A stretch of 64,000 nt of DNA from Chryseobacterium sp. MYb264 (GCF_035974275.1 NZ_CP142422.1:4526001-4590000); one strand, 5' to 3'. Counted from the stretch's first letter, positions 1-8,967 are shown. Numbers and translations are program-made. The notes: a model not told the origin generated them from the letters alone.

Positions 1-1
1 T

Positions 2-373
2 GAACAACAACAGGAAATAATTCATTTTATTTATAAAAGTATTAAAAAAGGAAAACCTGTGGGTTGTCTAAAAAGTTTGCGAAAATCTTTTCATCGTAGA
101 AATGTTTTCATTACTCACGAATATAATATGAATCTTTTTGATGAGCTGTGTTCGGAGAAAATTTTAGAGTTGATAGAAAAAAAGAATGAAAAATTTCCTT
201 ATTACGATACTTCTGTAGATGAATGTTGGCTGGTAATTGTTTCAGATATGAATTCTTTGGCTTCACGATATACTTTTATTCAGGATAAGGAACATTTGCA
301 TGAAGTGAAAAGCCCTTTTCATAAGATTTTTCATTTAGAGAATCTTTGCGGAAATATCACGAGTATAAAGTAA
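2..373 (+). CDS. C-terminal part of an uncharacterised protein (5' end outside window)
   Basis: The reading frame is open from base 2 without a stop, so the GTG at 59 is probably internal and this is the last ~123 codons of a longer gene. The fragment is polar and rich in Lys, Glu and His, with no membrane segment and no motif I recognise. It is followed by ~155 bases of AT-rich intergenic DNA and then a promoter for the next gene. I cannot assign a function; the missing N-terminus may carry the recognisable domain. Confidence 0.55.
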   Translation, partial: EQQQEIIHFIYKSIKKGKPVGCLKSLRKSFHRRNVFITHEYNMNLFDELCSEKILELIEKKNEKFPYYDTSVDECWLVIVSDMNSLASRYTFIQDKEHLHEVKSPFHKIFHLENLCGNITSIK

Positions 374-452
374 TTGTTGTTGTTTCGATTTTTAACTAGA
401 GTTAATTTTTAATATTTCGCATATAAATATGTAATTTTTTTAAATATTGTTA

Positions 453-480
453 TTGTTGGTTGAAAAAATGCTTATATTTG
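453..480 (+). promoter_or_regulatory. Bacteroidota-type promoter of the T9SS cargo gene
   Basis: A -7 box TATATTTG (473-480) matches the Bacteroidota consensus TAnnTTTG. A TTG at 453-455 lies 17 bases upstream, as expected for the -33 element. Transcription would start near 487, giving a ~40-base leader before the ATG at 529. Confidence 0.5.
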
Positions 481-528
481 ATATACACCATTTTACGTTG
501 GCGCTAATAACCCTGAAAAAAATTATAT

Positions 529-2625
529 ATGAAAAAAATTCTACTCATTTTACTTGTATGTATTTCTCAGATATTTTTTTCGCAAGCAGATTGTTCAACT
601 GCATTATCGGTTTGTGGAAATTCTGATATTACCTATTCTCCCTCTGGAGTTGGCAATGTGAATGAAACACTCGGAGGATGCCTTACAACGGGAGAACACA
701 ATTCTATTTGGTATAAAATCACCATTGCTACAGCCGGTACATTAACTTTTGACCTGCTTCCCACAGATCCTGATGCAGATTATGACTGGGCTATTTATGG
801 TCCGAATGTTACCTGTGGTGCGCTGGGTACTCCCATTCGTTGTAATGCGGCAACCGTATTTACGGTAGGAGCAGCAACGGGTATGAATATGACAAGCACT
901 ATTATCAGTGCGGCTGGTGGGTCTTACACTCCTTATTGTCAATATATGGATGTGCTGCCCGGGCAAACGTATTATTTATATATTGATAACTGGGTGGATG
1001 CGATTAATCCTACGATGGCTCCGTTTTCGTTGACTTGGGGCGGAACAGCTACTTTGGCATCGCCATTTATAGATCCTGCAATTCAGCCTCATCCTTTTAA
1101 TCCTCCGGGAAGTCCGGCAGCAAATCCTGCTGATCCCAGAGAGATTATTATATGCAATACACCCGCGATTTTTGATTTCAGTACTTTAACTCCGGGAATT
1201 CTGAATGGAAATCCGAATTTCTTTATTACTTATCATACAACACAGAACGATGCGCTTTCCGGAGCAAGCCCTATTTTGGCGCCTATTACGGTAAGTACTA
1301 CTGCAACTTATTTTTACAGTATACATTATGAAGATCCTACAAATCCCAATAATCCTATTAATTCTTGTAGGCAGGTTGGTGCATTTAAATTTAAACAAGG
1401 AAATATCAGTGGAACAAACGTGACGATATACAGTTGTAATAATAACAACGCGGGAACGGCGACTTTTGATCTAACAATAGCTGGAGTTTTTGGAGATCCT
1501 ACTGCGGTTAAGAAGTATTATTCTTCCATGGCAAATCTGAATGCAGGAACAAATGAAATTTTGAATCCTACAGCATATGTGTCTGCAGAAGGAACAGTTT
1601 ATGTAAAAATAACGTCTTTATACGGATGTGTTGCCAATGCGGTAATTACCCTGAAATTTCATCCTGTTGTTGTGGTAAATGATGCTACTTTGAGAACCTG
1701 TTTCCTGGAAAGAGATCCTTTAACGGCTTCCTTCAACCTTACTGTGGCGGCAGTTTCTTCTCAACTCGGAATTATTAAATCATACTATCCTACATTAACA
1801 GATGCAATCAACGGAACAAATCCTATTGCAACTCCCACTGCTTACATTGCTCCAAACGGATTTGCTTATATAAAAGTCACCAATGCTCAGGGATGTTATG
1901 CTATTGCGAAAGTCAGTCTGGAAGTGATTGCTCCGGTTTTTTCATCTGTCTTAAAAGATAAAATAATCTGTATAGAAGATACCACAACACTGGATGCCGG
2001 ATCCGGCTTTAGTGATTATGAATGGAGTACAGGAGCAAAAACACAGTCGATTACAAATGTTGGAGTGGGAACGTATTGGGTGAAGCTGAAAACTGGCGAT
2101 TGTATTACTACTCAGCACGTAAAAGTAATTCCTTCCGATCAGCCTGTGATTTCTACTATTGATATTTCAACTAGCACGGTCACGATAAATGTTATCGGAG
2201 GAACTCCGGCTTATAAATATTCGATGGATAATGTGAATTGGCAAGATTCTAATGTTTTCTCTAAAGTGACAAGAGGCGATCATATGATATATGTGAAAGA
2301 TTCTTATGATTGCGAACCTGTGGATGTTACCATTGTTGTTCCTAATCTTACCAATGTCATTACACCAAACGGAGACGGAATAAATGATGTGATTGATTAT
2401 ACAGCATTGGGCAATAAACAAAATTTAACCTTCAATATTTTTGATCGCTACGGAAATAAGGTTTTCCAAGCCGATAGATTCAACAATTATACATGGGACG
2501 GAACCATTGGTGGTAAAAAAGTTTCAACCGGCACCTACTGGTATTCTGTAACATGGAATGAAAATGATAAAAAGAATACCCAAATCAAATATTCCGGTTG
2601 GGTCATGGTAAAAAACAGAGATTAA
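529..2625 (+). CDS. Secreted T9SS cargo protein with type B sorting domain (gliding motility-associated C-terminal domain)
   Basis: The 698-residue protein starts with a clear signal peptide (MKKILLILLVCISQIFFSQA). Its N-terminal ~160 residues are Cys-containing and resemble the jelly-roll surface domains of flavobacterial adhesins. The middle (about 200-540) contains repeated ~85-residue units, each with a conserved Cys and phrases like FDLT..V and A-Y-[IV]. The C-terminus carries the hallmark NVITPNGDGINDV followed by FNIFDRYGNKVF and YTWDGT near residues 607-660, which is the CHU_C type B sorting signal for the type IX secretion system. The protein is therefore predicted to be exported by the machinery whose gldKLMN core lies in this same window. 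The ligand or surface role is unknown. It is monocistronic, with its own promoter and terminator. Confidence 0.85.
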   Translation: MKKILLILLVCISQIFFSQADCSTALSVCGNSDITYSPSGVGNVNETLGGCLTTGEHNSIWYKITIATAGTLTFDLLPTDPDADYDWAIYGPNVTCGALGTPIRCNAATVFTVGAATGMNMTSTIISAAGGSYTPYCQYMDVLPGQTYYLYIDNWVDAINPTMAPFSLTWGGTATLASPFIDPAIQPHPFNPPGSPAANPADPREIIICNTPAIFDFSTLTPGILNGNPNFFITYHTTQNDALSGASPILAPITVSTTATYFYSIHYEDPTNPNNPINSCRQVGAFKFKQGNISGTNVTIYSCNNNNAGTATFDLTIAGVFGDPTAVKKYYSSMANLNAGTNEILNPTAYVSAEGTVYVKITSLYGCVANAVITLKFHPVVVVNDATLRTCFLERDPLTASFNLTVAAVSSQLGIIKSYYPTLTDAINGTNPIATPTAYIAPNGFAYIKVTNAQGCYAIAKVSLEVIAPVFSSVLKDKIICIEDTTTLDAGSGFSDYEWSTGAKTQSITNVGVGTYWVKLKTGDCITTQHVKVIPSDQPVISTIDISTSTVTINVIGGTPAYKYSMDNVNWQDSNVFSKVTRGDHMIYVKDSYDCEPVDVTIVVPNLTNVITPNGDGINDVIDYTALGNKQNLTFNIFDRYGNKVFQADRFNNYTWDGTIGGKKVSTGTYWYSVTWNENDKKNTQIKYSGWVMVKNRD

Positions 2626-2651
2626 ACTGATTTTTAAAATAAAACTAGGAT

Positions 2652-2677
2652 AACCGTCACCCATGTGGCGGTTTTTT
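2652..2677 (+). terminator. Rho-independent terminator after the T9SS cargo gene
   Basis: AACCGTCAC / GTGGCGGTT stem (9 bp with one G-T pair), CCAT loop, followed by a T run. It sits 27 bases after the stop at 2625. Confidence 0.75.
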
Positions 2678-2780
2678 GGTTAATGTAAAGATCGAGAATC
2701 TATAATAATATAGTAAGTCCTAAACTCTAGTACTCTATAACTTAATTTTTAGAAGCTATTTCCTGCTCTTCGCACTCGCT

Positions 2781-2841
2781 ATTTCTTATATTTTTCGGCT
2801 TGGGCGGGCTTTGCCCGCCCGAGCCGAAAAATATAAGAAAT
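2781..2841. repeat. Long near-perfect hairpin, REP-like palindrome
   Basis: Two 29-base arms (2781-2809 and 2813-2841) are complementary except for one G-T pair and are separated by only TTT. The centre is GGGCGGGC/GCCCGCCC and the outer arms are AT-rich. Flanks read AGAAGCTATTTCCTGCTC on the left and GATCAGGGCTAGGGAAG on the right. It looks like a dispersed palindromic unit rather than a simple terminator, because a terminator already lies 100 bases upstream. I saw no second copy in this window. Confidence 0.7.
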
Positions 2842-2948
2842 GAGCTCAAACAAATGCTGCGATCAGGGCTAGGGAAGTCGTCATTTTTTCAAGATTAGTC
2901 ATTTTATTCTTATGAAAATCTTTAACTTAGATATTCAAATTTAAACTC

Positions 2949-3539
2949 ATGAAAGAGCTATTCATAAAACGTTTTGACTATTATAAAATATTGAGTGATC
3001 AATCATTCGATCAATTATCAGATGAACAGATTTTTTGGCAATTCAATGAAGAAAGTAATTCCATAGCCGTTATTGTAAAGCATGTTGCGGGAAATATGCT
3101 ATCCAGATGGACGAACTTTCTAACCGAAGACGGAGAAAAACCTTGGCGAAATCGAGACGAAGAGTTTATAAATACCTTTAAAACCAAACAGGAAGTTTTA
3201 GAATATTGGGAAAAAGGCTGGAAATGTCTTTTCGATGCTTTAAATCAGATTACTGATGAAAATTTATATTCAACTATTTATATCAGAAATGAAGCACATT
3301 CCGTAATTGATGCGGTTTTCCGACAATTAGCGCATTATCCTTATCATATCGGACAAATCGTTTACATCGCAAAAATGTTGAAAAATGATCACTGGAAAAC
3401 ACTTTCTATTGCAAAAAATAAATCTCAAGAGTTTAATTCCGAAATGAAAAATCAATTCTCTGTTAATGATTTGGATTCAAATTCTTCGCCGGTTTGCTAT
3501 CAAAATAGTTCCGAAGTTAGGGATGAATTTAAGCAATAG
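2949..3539 (+). CDS. DinB/DUF1572-like protein
   Basis: The 196-residue protein begins MKELFIKRFDYYKILSDQSF and continues with SIAVIVKHVAGNMLSRW (about residues 36-54) and a later LAHYPYHIGQIVYIAKML. This is the pattern of DUF1572/DinB-superfamily four-helix proteins, which use His residues such as those in VKHVAGN and HYPYHIGQ to bind a metal. Biochemical roles are mostly unknown; relatives include DNA-damage-inducible and thiol-transferase-like proteins. The last ~35 residues (Ser/Asn-rich) extend beyond the usual ~165-residue fold. It is a stand-alone gene upstream of mtaB. Confidence 0.7.
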   Translation: MKELFIKRFDYYKILSDQSFDQLSDEQIFWQFNEESNSIAVIVKHVAGNMLSRWTNFLTEDGEKPWRNRDEEFINTFKTKQEVLEYWEKGWKCLFDALNQITDENLYSTIYIRNEAHSVIDAVFRQLAHYPYHIGQIVYIAKMLKNDHWKTLSIAKNKSQEFNSEMKNQFSVNDLDSNSSPVCYQNSSEVRDEFKQ

Positions 3540-3572
3540 ATTGAATCAATTTAAAAATCATATTAAAATTAC

Positions 3573-3580
3573 TATCTTTG
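3573..3580 (+). promoter_or_regulatory. -7 promoter box of mtaB
   Basis: TATCTTTG followed by CACCC matches the TAnnTTTG consensus, 26 bases before the mtaB start. No convincing -33 TTG was seen at the right spacing. An AGGAG at 3596-3600 precedes the ATG at 3607, which is unusual in this phylum where Shine-Dalgarno sequences are rare. Confidence 0.5.
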
Positions 3581-3606
3581 CACCCATTAAAATTCAGGAG
3601 TAAATA

Positions 3607-4953
3607 ATGTCAACTTTTCAGAGAACTGCCGCATTTCACACCCTTGGCTGCAAATTAAATTTTGCGGAAACATCTACTATTGCCCGTCAATTAACAGATG
3701 CTGGTTACGATAAGGTAAGTTTTGATGATAAGGCAAATGTTTACGTAATCAATACTTGTTCGGTAACAGAAAACGCAGATCGTGAATGTAAACTTCACGT
3801 AAAAAGAGCCATGAAAGCCAATCCTGAAGGGTTGGTGGTGATCGTTGGATGTTATGCACAGCTGAAACCTGAAGAAATTTCACAAATCGACGGAGTAGAT
3901 TTGGTTCTTGGAGCCAAAGAAAAATTCAATATTCTAAGTTATCTTGATGATTTGGAGAAATCTGAAAGTGAAGGAATCGTTCATTCTTGCGAAATTGAAG
4001 AAACCGATTTCTTTATCGGAAGTTATTCCATCGGCGACAGAACCAGAGCTTTTTTGAAAGTTCAGGATGGTTGTGATTACAAATGTACCTATTGTACAAT
4101 TCCTTTAGCAAGAGGGATTTCTCGTTCTGATACCATCGGTAATGTGTTGAAAAATGCTACCGAAATTGCAGCCAAAGACATCAAAGAAATTGTTTTAACG
4201 GGTGTAAACATTGGTGATTACGGTAAAGGTGAATTCGGAAACAAAAGACACGAACATACTTTTTTAGATTTAATTTCAGAATTAGATCAGGTTGAAGGCA
4301 TCGAAAGAATCCGTATTTCTTCCATCGAACCGAATCTTTTGAAAGATGAAAGCATTGAATTGGTTTCTAAAAGCAAAAGTTTTGTTCCGCATTTTCACAT
4401 TCCTTTGCAATCGGGAAGTGATGATTTATTGAAAAAAATGAAGCGTCGTTATCTGACGAAGCTTTATAACGATAGAGTAAACAAAATCCGCGAGGTAATG
4501 CCTCATGCGGCTATTGGTGTTGATGTAATTGTTGGTTTCCCTGGTGAAACTGAAGAAAGATTCATGGAAACCTATAATTTCCTGAATGATCTTCCGATTA
4601 CTTATCTTCACGTTTTCACATATTCTGAAAGAGAAAACACAGAAGCTGTAGGAATGGAGGGCGTTGTCCCGATTCCTGAGAGAAAGAAAAGAAATAAAAT
4701 GCTGAGAATTTTATCTGAAAAGAAAAAAATGGCATTCTATCAAACCCAGCTTGGAAAGACGCTTCCTGTGCTTTGGGAGCACGAAAATAAAGACGGAAAA
4801 ATGTATGGCTTCACAGAAAATTATGTGAGAGTGCAAAAAGATTTTGATCAAGCATCTGTCAATCAAATCGAATTTCTGAATTTAGAAAAAATCCTGTCAG
4901 ATGGCACGGTTTCTGTGCAATCTTCTTACGAAAGTTTTTTAGCAAAAGCATAG
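3607..4953 (+). CDS. mtaB: tRNA t6A37 methylthiotransferase MtaB
   Basis: The 448-residue radical-SAM enzyme converts N6-threonylcarbamoyladenosine at tRNA position 37 to its 2-methylthio form. The N-terminal UPF0004 domain supplies three cluster cysteines (HTLGCKLN at residue 15, NTCSVT, VGCYAQ). The radical-SAM motif is C156-x3-C160-x2-C163 in DGCDYKCTYCTIPLARG. PLQSGSD and GVDVIVGFPGET follow in the barrel. HTLGCKLN and the overall length are typical of MtaB rather than MiaB or RimO. The C-terminal TRAM-like region is short. The start is supported by a nearby promoter box and an AGGAG. Confidence 0.9.
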   Translation: MSTFQRTAAFHTLGCKLNFAETSTIARQLTDAGYDKVSFDDKANVYVINTCSVTENADRECKLHVKRAMKANPEGLVVIVGCYAQLKPEEISQIDGVDLVLGAKEKFNILSYLDDLEKSESEGIVHSCEIEETDFFIGSYSIGDRTRAFLKVQDGCDYKCTYCTIPLARGISRSDTIGNVLKNATEIAAKDIKEIVLTGVNIGDYGKGEFGNKRHEHTFLDLISELDQVEGIERIRISSIEPNLLKDESIELVSKSKSFVPHFHIPLQSGSDDLLKKMKRRYLTKLYNDRVNKIREVMPHAAIGVDVIVGFPGETEERFMETYNFLNDLPITYLHVFTYSERENTEAVGMEGVVPIPERKKRNKMLRILSEKKKMAFYQTQLGKTLPVLWEHENKDGKMYGFTENYVRVQKDFDQASVNQIEFLNLEKILSDGTVSVQSSYESFLAKA

Positions 4954-5005
4954 TCTCTTTGCAAAATTTCCACTAAATTTATTTTTAACTTAAAATACGA
5001 CATTC

Positions 5006-6523
5006 ATGAGAGATAAGTTTTTATCTTGGGGGATTGTATTAGTGATTGCTACATGGGTTGTAGCGATACTAATAAGAGCGCATTATTGGATACCGACGCT
5101 GCTATCCGCAATTTACGCATTGGGAGTCTACAACACTTACCAGTCGAAACATGCTATTCTGAGGAACTTTCCGGTATTGGGATACTTCCGGTACTTCTTT
5201 GAAGGTATTTCTCCGGAAATGCAGCAGTACTTCATCGAAAGGGAAACCGACGGGAAACCGTTTCCAAGAAATCAGCGTTCTGCAGTATACAGACGTTCTA
5301 AAAATTTGAGTGACACGGTACCTTTTGGAACTCAGCTTGAAGTGAATCACAGAAAATATGAAGGAATTAAGCATTCTATTTATGCTAAATCTCCATCAGA
5401 AGAGCTTCCAAGAGTTTGGGTAGGAGGAGAGCAGTGTACACAGCCCTATCATGCTTCATTGTTCAATATTTCAGCGATGAGTTTTGGAGCTTTAAGTGAC
5501 AGAGCACAGATTTCGTTGAACAAAGGAGCTAAAAAGGGAAATTTTTATCATAATACAGGTGAAGGAGGAATTTCTCCCCATCATTTGGAAGGTGGAGATC
5601 TTTGCTGGCAAATCGGAACCGGATATTTCGGTTGTCGTGATGACGAAGGAAAATTTAATCCGGAATTATTTACAAAATATTCTACACTTCCAAATGTAAA
5701 AATGGTTGAAATTAAATTATCTCAAGGTGCAAAACCTGGTCACGGAGGAGTTTTACCGGGCGTAAAAAATACACCGGAAATTGCAAAAATTCGTCACGTC
5801 ACACCCGGAATGACGATTATTTCTCCACCATCGCATTCTGCTTTTTCTAATGCAGCAGAATTATTAAGATTTGTGCAACAATTAAGAGAACTTTCAGGAG
5901 GAAAACCTGTTGGGTTTAAGCTTTGTATCGGAGATACTAAAGAGTTTGAAGATATCTGTGTTCAGATGAACGTCTTGAAAATTTATCCTGATTTTATTAC
6001 TATCGATGGAGCAGAAGGAGGAACCGGAGCAGCGCCACCAGAATTCTCAGACGGTGTCGGAATGCCTTTAGAACCAGCCTTGATTTTTGTCAACAGAACG
6101 TTGAATAATTATAATTTAAGAAATAAATTAAGAGTTATTGCCAGCGGAAAAGTTTTGACAAGCCTTGATATTCTGAGAGCGGTTGCAATGGGAGCGGATA
6201 TGTGTAACAACGCGAGAGGCTTTATGTTCTCATTAGGCTGTATTCAGGCACTAAGATGTAATAATAATAAATGTCCGACGGGTGTGGCTACTCAGGATAA
6301 AATGTTGATTAAAGGGCTTGATGTAACAGATAAAGCAGAAAGAGTCTATCATTTTCATAAAAATACGCTTCACACTTGTAATGAATTAATTGCAGCAGCA
6401 GGAAAAAGCTCTTACGATGAGGTAGATGCCTCCATGTTTATGAGAGGGGATGAATTTGACCACCTAGCAGATCTTTATTTCCCGGATATCTTAGGAAATG
6501 TAAAGCAGAAAGCTCGATATTAA
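5006..6523 (+). CDS. Membrane-anchored FMN-binding glutamate-synthase-family protein
   Basis: The 505-residue protein has two hydrophobic helices at about residues 8-24 and 28-44, then a glutamate-synthase central/FMN domain. Motifs seen are SLFNISAMSFGALS, KPGHGGVLPGVK, DGAEGGTGAAPPEF and a cluster motif C412-x5-C418-x4-C423 (GCIQALRCNNNKCPTG). The latter matches the 3Fe-4S ligands of bacterial GltB. There is no amidotransferase domain and no gltD partner nearby, so it is not a complete glutamate synthase. Stand-alone homologues of this kind are common in bacteria and their substrate is not established. Confidence 0.85.
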   Translation: MRDKFLSWGIVLVIATWVVAILIRAHYWIPTLLSAIYALGVYNTYQSKHAILRNFPVLGYFRYFFEGISPEMQQYFIERETDGKPFPRNQRSAVYRRSKNLSDTVPFGTQLEVNHRKYEGIKHSIYAKSPSEELPRVWVGGEQCTQPYHASLFNISAMSFGALSDRAQISLNKGAKKGNFYHNTGEGGISPHHLEGGDLCWQIGTGYFGCRDDEGKFNPELFTKYSTLPNVKMVEIKLSQGAKPGHGGVLPGVKNTPEIAKIRHVTPGMTIISPPSHSAFSNAAELLRFVQQLRELSGGKPVGFKLCIGDTKEFEDICVQMNVLKIYPDFITIDGAEGGTGAAPPEFSDGVGMPLEPALIFVNRTLNNYNLRNKLRVIASGKVLTSLDILRAVAMGADMCNNARGFMFSLGCIQALRCNNNKCPTGVATQDKMLIKGLDVTDKAERVYHFHKNTLHTCNELIAAAGKSSYDEVDASMFMRGDEFDHLADLYFPDILGNVKQKARY

Positions 6524-6592
6524 GAAGAAACGGAAGATAAAGTAATAAATACGTCAATAAAATTTTAAGCAGACTCTCAGTTATAAAAATAA

Positions 6593-6619
6593 AAAACCAC
6601 TTCGCTACGAAGTGGTTTT
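6593..6619. terminator. Bidirectional terminator between convergent genes
   Basis: Perfect 12-bp stem AAAACCACTTCG / CGAAGTGGTTTT with a CTA loop lies between the plus gene ending at 6523 and the minus gene ending at 6648. The A run on one side and T run on the other allow use in both directions. Confidence 0.85.
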
Positions 6620-6647
6620 GCTTTATGTAATTCTTAAATGATATAGC

Positions 6648-7418
6648 TTATTTTTCTCCTGCAGGTCTTGCTTCTGTTTTGTACACCTGAAAATTGAAAA
6701 CAAAAGTCCTGTTTCTGAAAGAGTAGCCGCTGTAATTATAATGTGAATCTCTAGCAAAAGCAGCTCTTGAAGGAACAATAATTACCCCTTGTAGATTATA
6801 AGGAGCCCCATTAGGTAAGTCGAATGCCTTAAATTTTCTGATGGCTTCCTGAAAACCTTCTATTTCGTAGTAACTTCTCTGCTTGGAGGCATCTGTGGTA
6901 GCTGCGTCTAAAACAGTCTGTTTTACATAATAAAACATAGGGTCTACTAAGGGGGAGCCTGATTCTTCAAGAGAATTATATCCGGTCATATTAGTCCCGG
7001 AAATAAATGCCACATTTCCATCTGTATTAGCGGCAAGATAAGTTTTAGCTCTTGTCAGAATGGTAATTTTATCATCATCCCCAATGGTTGTCCCTGTAGT
7101 TGGAGTTGCAGAATCATCTGGTTGTGCTCCTTTTCTCACAATATACACAACTCCTGAAGATAATTTTACAGGCGCCGGAATCATCGCACTTAATTTTGTC
7201 TGATGATCATCTGCAGTATCTGTTGCACTAAATGCTTTTATATTTCCCTGAGTGTCTAAATAATTTTCATCTAAAAACTTGGTAATAGACTGATCGTCAT
7301 AAGTGTTTTGTGTTGCAATATCACTTGGTTCTACGTAGGTAGTCGTATCATCATCATCTTTTTTACAAGCAGTGAAGCACAATGATCCTGCAAGGATATA
7401 TAAAAATATTTTTTTCAT
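6648..7418 (-). CDS. FKBP-like lipoprotein
   Basis: The 256-residue protein starts MKKIFLYILAGSLCFTACKK, a lipoprotein signal with the lipobox Cys at residue 18 followed by an Asp-rich tether. The C-terminal part (GVIIVPSRAAFA... RNRTFVFNFQVYK) resembles the end of FKBP-type peptidyl-prolyl isomerases, where an I-x-PS-x-A-[FY] loop is followed by an N-x-x-[LF]-V-F strand. Several FKBP active-site aromatics are not obvious, so it may fold like FKBP without isomerase activity. It is transcribed divergently from the S4 gene, with ~55 bases between them. Confidence 0.6.
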   Translation of the reverse strand: MKKIFLYILAGSLCFTACKKDDDDTTTYVEPSDIATQNTYDDQSITKFLDENYLDTQGNIKAFSATDTADDHQTKLSAMIPAPVKLSSGVVYIVRKGAQPDDSATPTTGTTIGDDDKITILTRAKTYLAANTDGNVAFISGTNMTGYNSLEESGSPLVDPMFYYVKQTVLDAATTDASKQRSYYEIEGFQEAIRKFKAFDLPNGAPYNLQGVIIVPSRAAFARDSHYNYSGYSFRNRTFVFNFQVYKTEARPAGEK

Positions 7419-7473
7419 TTCAAAAAACTTTAATTACTTTACAAATAATATAACGGCAAAAGTATAAAAAATT

Positions 7474-7911
7474 ATGAGAATAGATAAATTTTTATGGAGC
7501 ATTCGTTTCTATAAAACGCGAAGTATTGCTGCAGAGGAGATTAAGAAGAACAGGGTTTCAATTGGAGAATCTGCCGTAAAGTCATCGAAGGAGGTAAAAG
7601 AGGGAGATACGATTAAGATTCGTAAAAATCAAATTGATTATAAAATAAAAGTCATTCAGATCCCGAAAAGCAGAATAGGGGCTAAGCTTGTTCCGCTCCA
7701 TATAAAAGATGTAACAGATAAAGAGCAGTATGAATTACTTAAGTTAAGAAAAGATTCTCAAAATTATTACAGAATAAAAGGCGAGGGGAGACCTACCAAA
7801 AAAGACCGTCGTGAAATGGATGATTATGTGGAAAATGACGTAACTGCAGACTTTACAGACTGGGACGATTTCTTTGGTGAAACGGGGGAAGATGCGGAAA
7901 ATGAAGATTAG
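7474..7911 (+). CDS. S4-domain RNA-binding protein (Hsp15/HslR family)
   Basis: The 145-residue protein opens with the S4 fold signature MRIDKFLWSIRFYKTRSIAAE, followed by VSIG and KVIQIPKSRIGAKL. Hsp15-type proteins bind 50S subunits carrying stalled nascent chains and help recycle them. The C-terminus (about 105-145) is charged, first basic (RPTKKDRREMDD) and then very acidic, a common tail in flavobacterial members. The gene ends at the bidirectional hairpin shared with aroK. Confidence 0.85.
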   Translation: MRIDKFLWSIRFYKTRSIAAEEIKKNRVSIGESAVKSSKEVKEGDTIKIRKNQIDYKIKVIQIPKSRIGAKLVPLHIKDVTDKEQYELLKLRKDSQNYYRIKGEGRPTKKDRREMDDYVENDVTADFTDWDDFFGETGEDAENED

Positions 7912-7924
7912 CATCCTAAATTAC

Positions 7925-7952
7925 AGAAAAGCTCTAGAGATAGAGCTTTTCT
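7925..7952. terminator. Bidirectional terminator between S4 gene and aroK
   Basis: A 12-bp perfect stem AGAAAAGCTCTA / TAGAGCTTTTCT with a 4-base loop. It overlaps the last codons of aroK on the minus strand and lies 14 bases after the S4 stop codon, so it can serve both convergent genes. Confidence 0.8.
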
Positions 7953-8449
7953 ATAATTTCATTTACAATGTCTTCCGGCTCTCTGCTGTCCGTTCCTACA
8001 CTAAATTGAGCTTTACTGTAAAATGCATTTCTTTCAAATAAATGTTTGGCAATAAATTCTGGGAGATCTTCTCCTGAGATGTTGGCAATGAGAGGTCTTT
8101 TTTCTTTTTGCTTTGAGAGTCTTTCCGCTAAGGTGGATACAGAAGCCCTTAAAAACACGCTTTTGGAATTAATATTAATAATATCCATATTATTGTAGTA
8201 CACCGGAGTGCCGCCGCCTAGGCTTAAAACTACATTTTCTTCGCTTGCCAGAATTTCTTCCAGAGCCTCCCTTTCAAGCTTTCTAAAATAAATTTCACCC
8301 TTTTTTTCAAAGATTTCAGGAATTGTTAATTTATTTTTTCGTGAAATCTCTTTATCAAGGTCAATTAATTTAAAATTGAGTTTTTCGCTTAAAATTTTGG
8401 AAATGTGAGATTTGCCGCATCCCATGTATCCGACGAGTGAAATTATCAT
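7934..8449 (-). CDS. aroK: Shikimate kinase
   Basis: The 171-residue enzyme phosphorylates shikimate with ATP in the chorismate pathway. It shows the Walker A motif GYMGCGKS (7-14), the shikimate-binding LIDLDKEI, the FR-x-LE (YFRKLEREAL) region, the SLGGGTPVYY loop and the RPLI lid arginine region. The length is normal. The reverse-strand ATG at 8449 follows an A/T-rich spacer shared with the tRNA promoter on the other strand. Confidence 0.93.
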   Translation of the reverse strand: MIISLVGYMGCGKSHISKILSEKLNFKLIDLDKEISRKNKLTIPEIFEKKGEIYFRKLEREALEEILASEENVVLSLGGGTPVYYNNMDIININSKSVFLRASVSTLAERLSKQKEKRPLIANISGEDLPEFIAKHLFERNAFYSKAQFSVGTDSREPEDIVNEIIEKLYL

Positions 8450-8480
8450 GAATTTTTTTTAAACAAATTTGCGAAAAAGT

Positions 8481-8510
8481 TTTGAGATAACGAAAAAACT
8501 CATATCTTTG
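8481..8510 (+). promoter_or_regulatory. Promoter of the tRNA-Lys/tRNA-Leu cluster
   Basis: TTTG at 8481-8484 and TATCTTTG at 8503-8510, separated by 18 bases, match the -33/-7 architecture of Bacteroidota housekeeping promoters. The first tRNA begins 53 bases downstream. Confidence 0.75.
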
Positions 8511-8563
8511 CACCACTAAAAACGAAGGACATTATCTCAATGTTAATCGTTAATTAAGTGACC

Positions 8564-8636
8564 GACTCGGTAGCTCAGCTGGTAGAGCAATACACTTTTA
8601 ATGTATGGGTCCTGGGTTCGAATCCCAGCCGGGTCA
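8564..8636 (+). tRNA. tRNA-Lys (anticodon TTT), copy 1
   Basis: The acceptor stem GACTCGG pairs with CCGGGTC, one G-T pair included. The D arm is TAGCTCAGCTGGTAGAGC, the anticodon stem ATACA/TGTAT encloses loop CTTTTAA, and the T arm is GGTTCGAATCC. The anticodon TTT is at 8597-8599. CCA is not encoded. First of three identical copies. Confidence 0.95.
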
Positions 8637-8671
8637 CTTATGATAAAATTACTAGATTTTTGTAATTTGTC

Positions 8672-8754
8672 GCCTGTGTGGTGAAATTGGTAGACACGCC
8701 ATCTTGAGGGGGTGGTTTCCTAAGGATGTGCTGGTTCGAGTCCAGTCGCAGGCA
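8672..8754 (+). tRNA. tRNA-Leu (anticodon GAG)
   Basis: The acceptor stem GCCTGTG pairs with CGCAGGC. The anticodon stem CCATC/GGTGG holds loop TTGAGGG with anticodon GAG at 8706-8708. A long class II variable arm precedes the T loop GGTTCGAGTCC. It sits between tRNA-Lys copies 1 and 2. Confidence 0.94.
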
Positions 8755-8827
8755 CACAGTAATACAATGTAAATAATTGTAGTGATCTTTAAAATTTAAT
8801 TTTATATTTATCACAACAATTGTGACC

Positions 8828-8900
8828 GACTCGGTAGCTCAGCTGGTAGAGCAATACACTTTTAATGTATGGGTCCTGGGTTCGAATCCCAGCCGGGTCA
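8828..8900 (+). tRNA. tRNA-Lys (anticodon TTT), copy 2
   Basis: Sequence identical over the whole tRNA to copy 1. The 5' flank GTGACC is shared with the other copies and the 3' flank (TTTACTGAAAAGTAA) is shared with copy 3, indicating tandem duplication. Confidence 0.95.
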
Positions 8901-8967
8901 CAAATTTACTGAAAAGTAATGTATTTTAAATTCAATGCTTCTTTTGGAAACTTTAATTTAAAATGTT

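Noticed and set aside
5006..6523. Complete glutamate synthase large subunit (gltB)
   Set aside because: Only about one third of GltB length, no N-terminal amidotransferase domain and an added membrane anchor.
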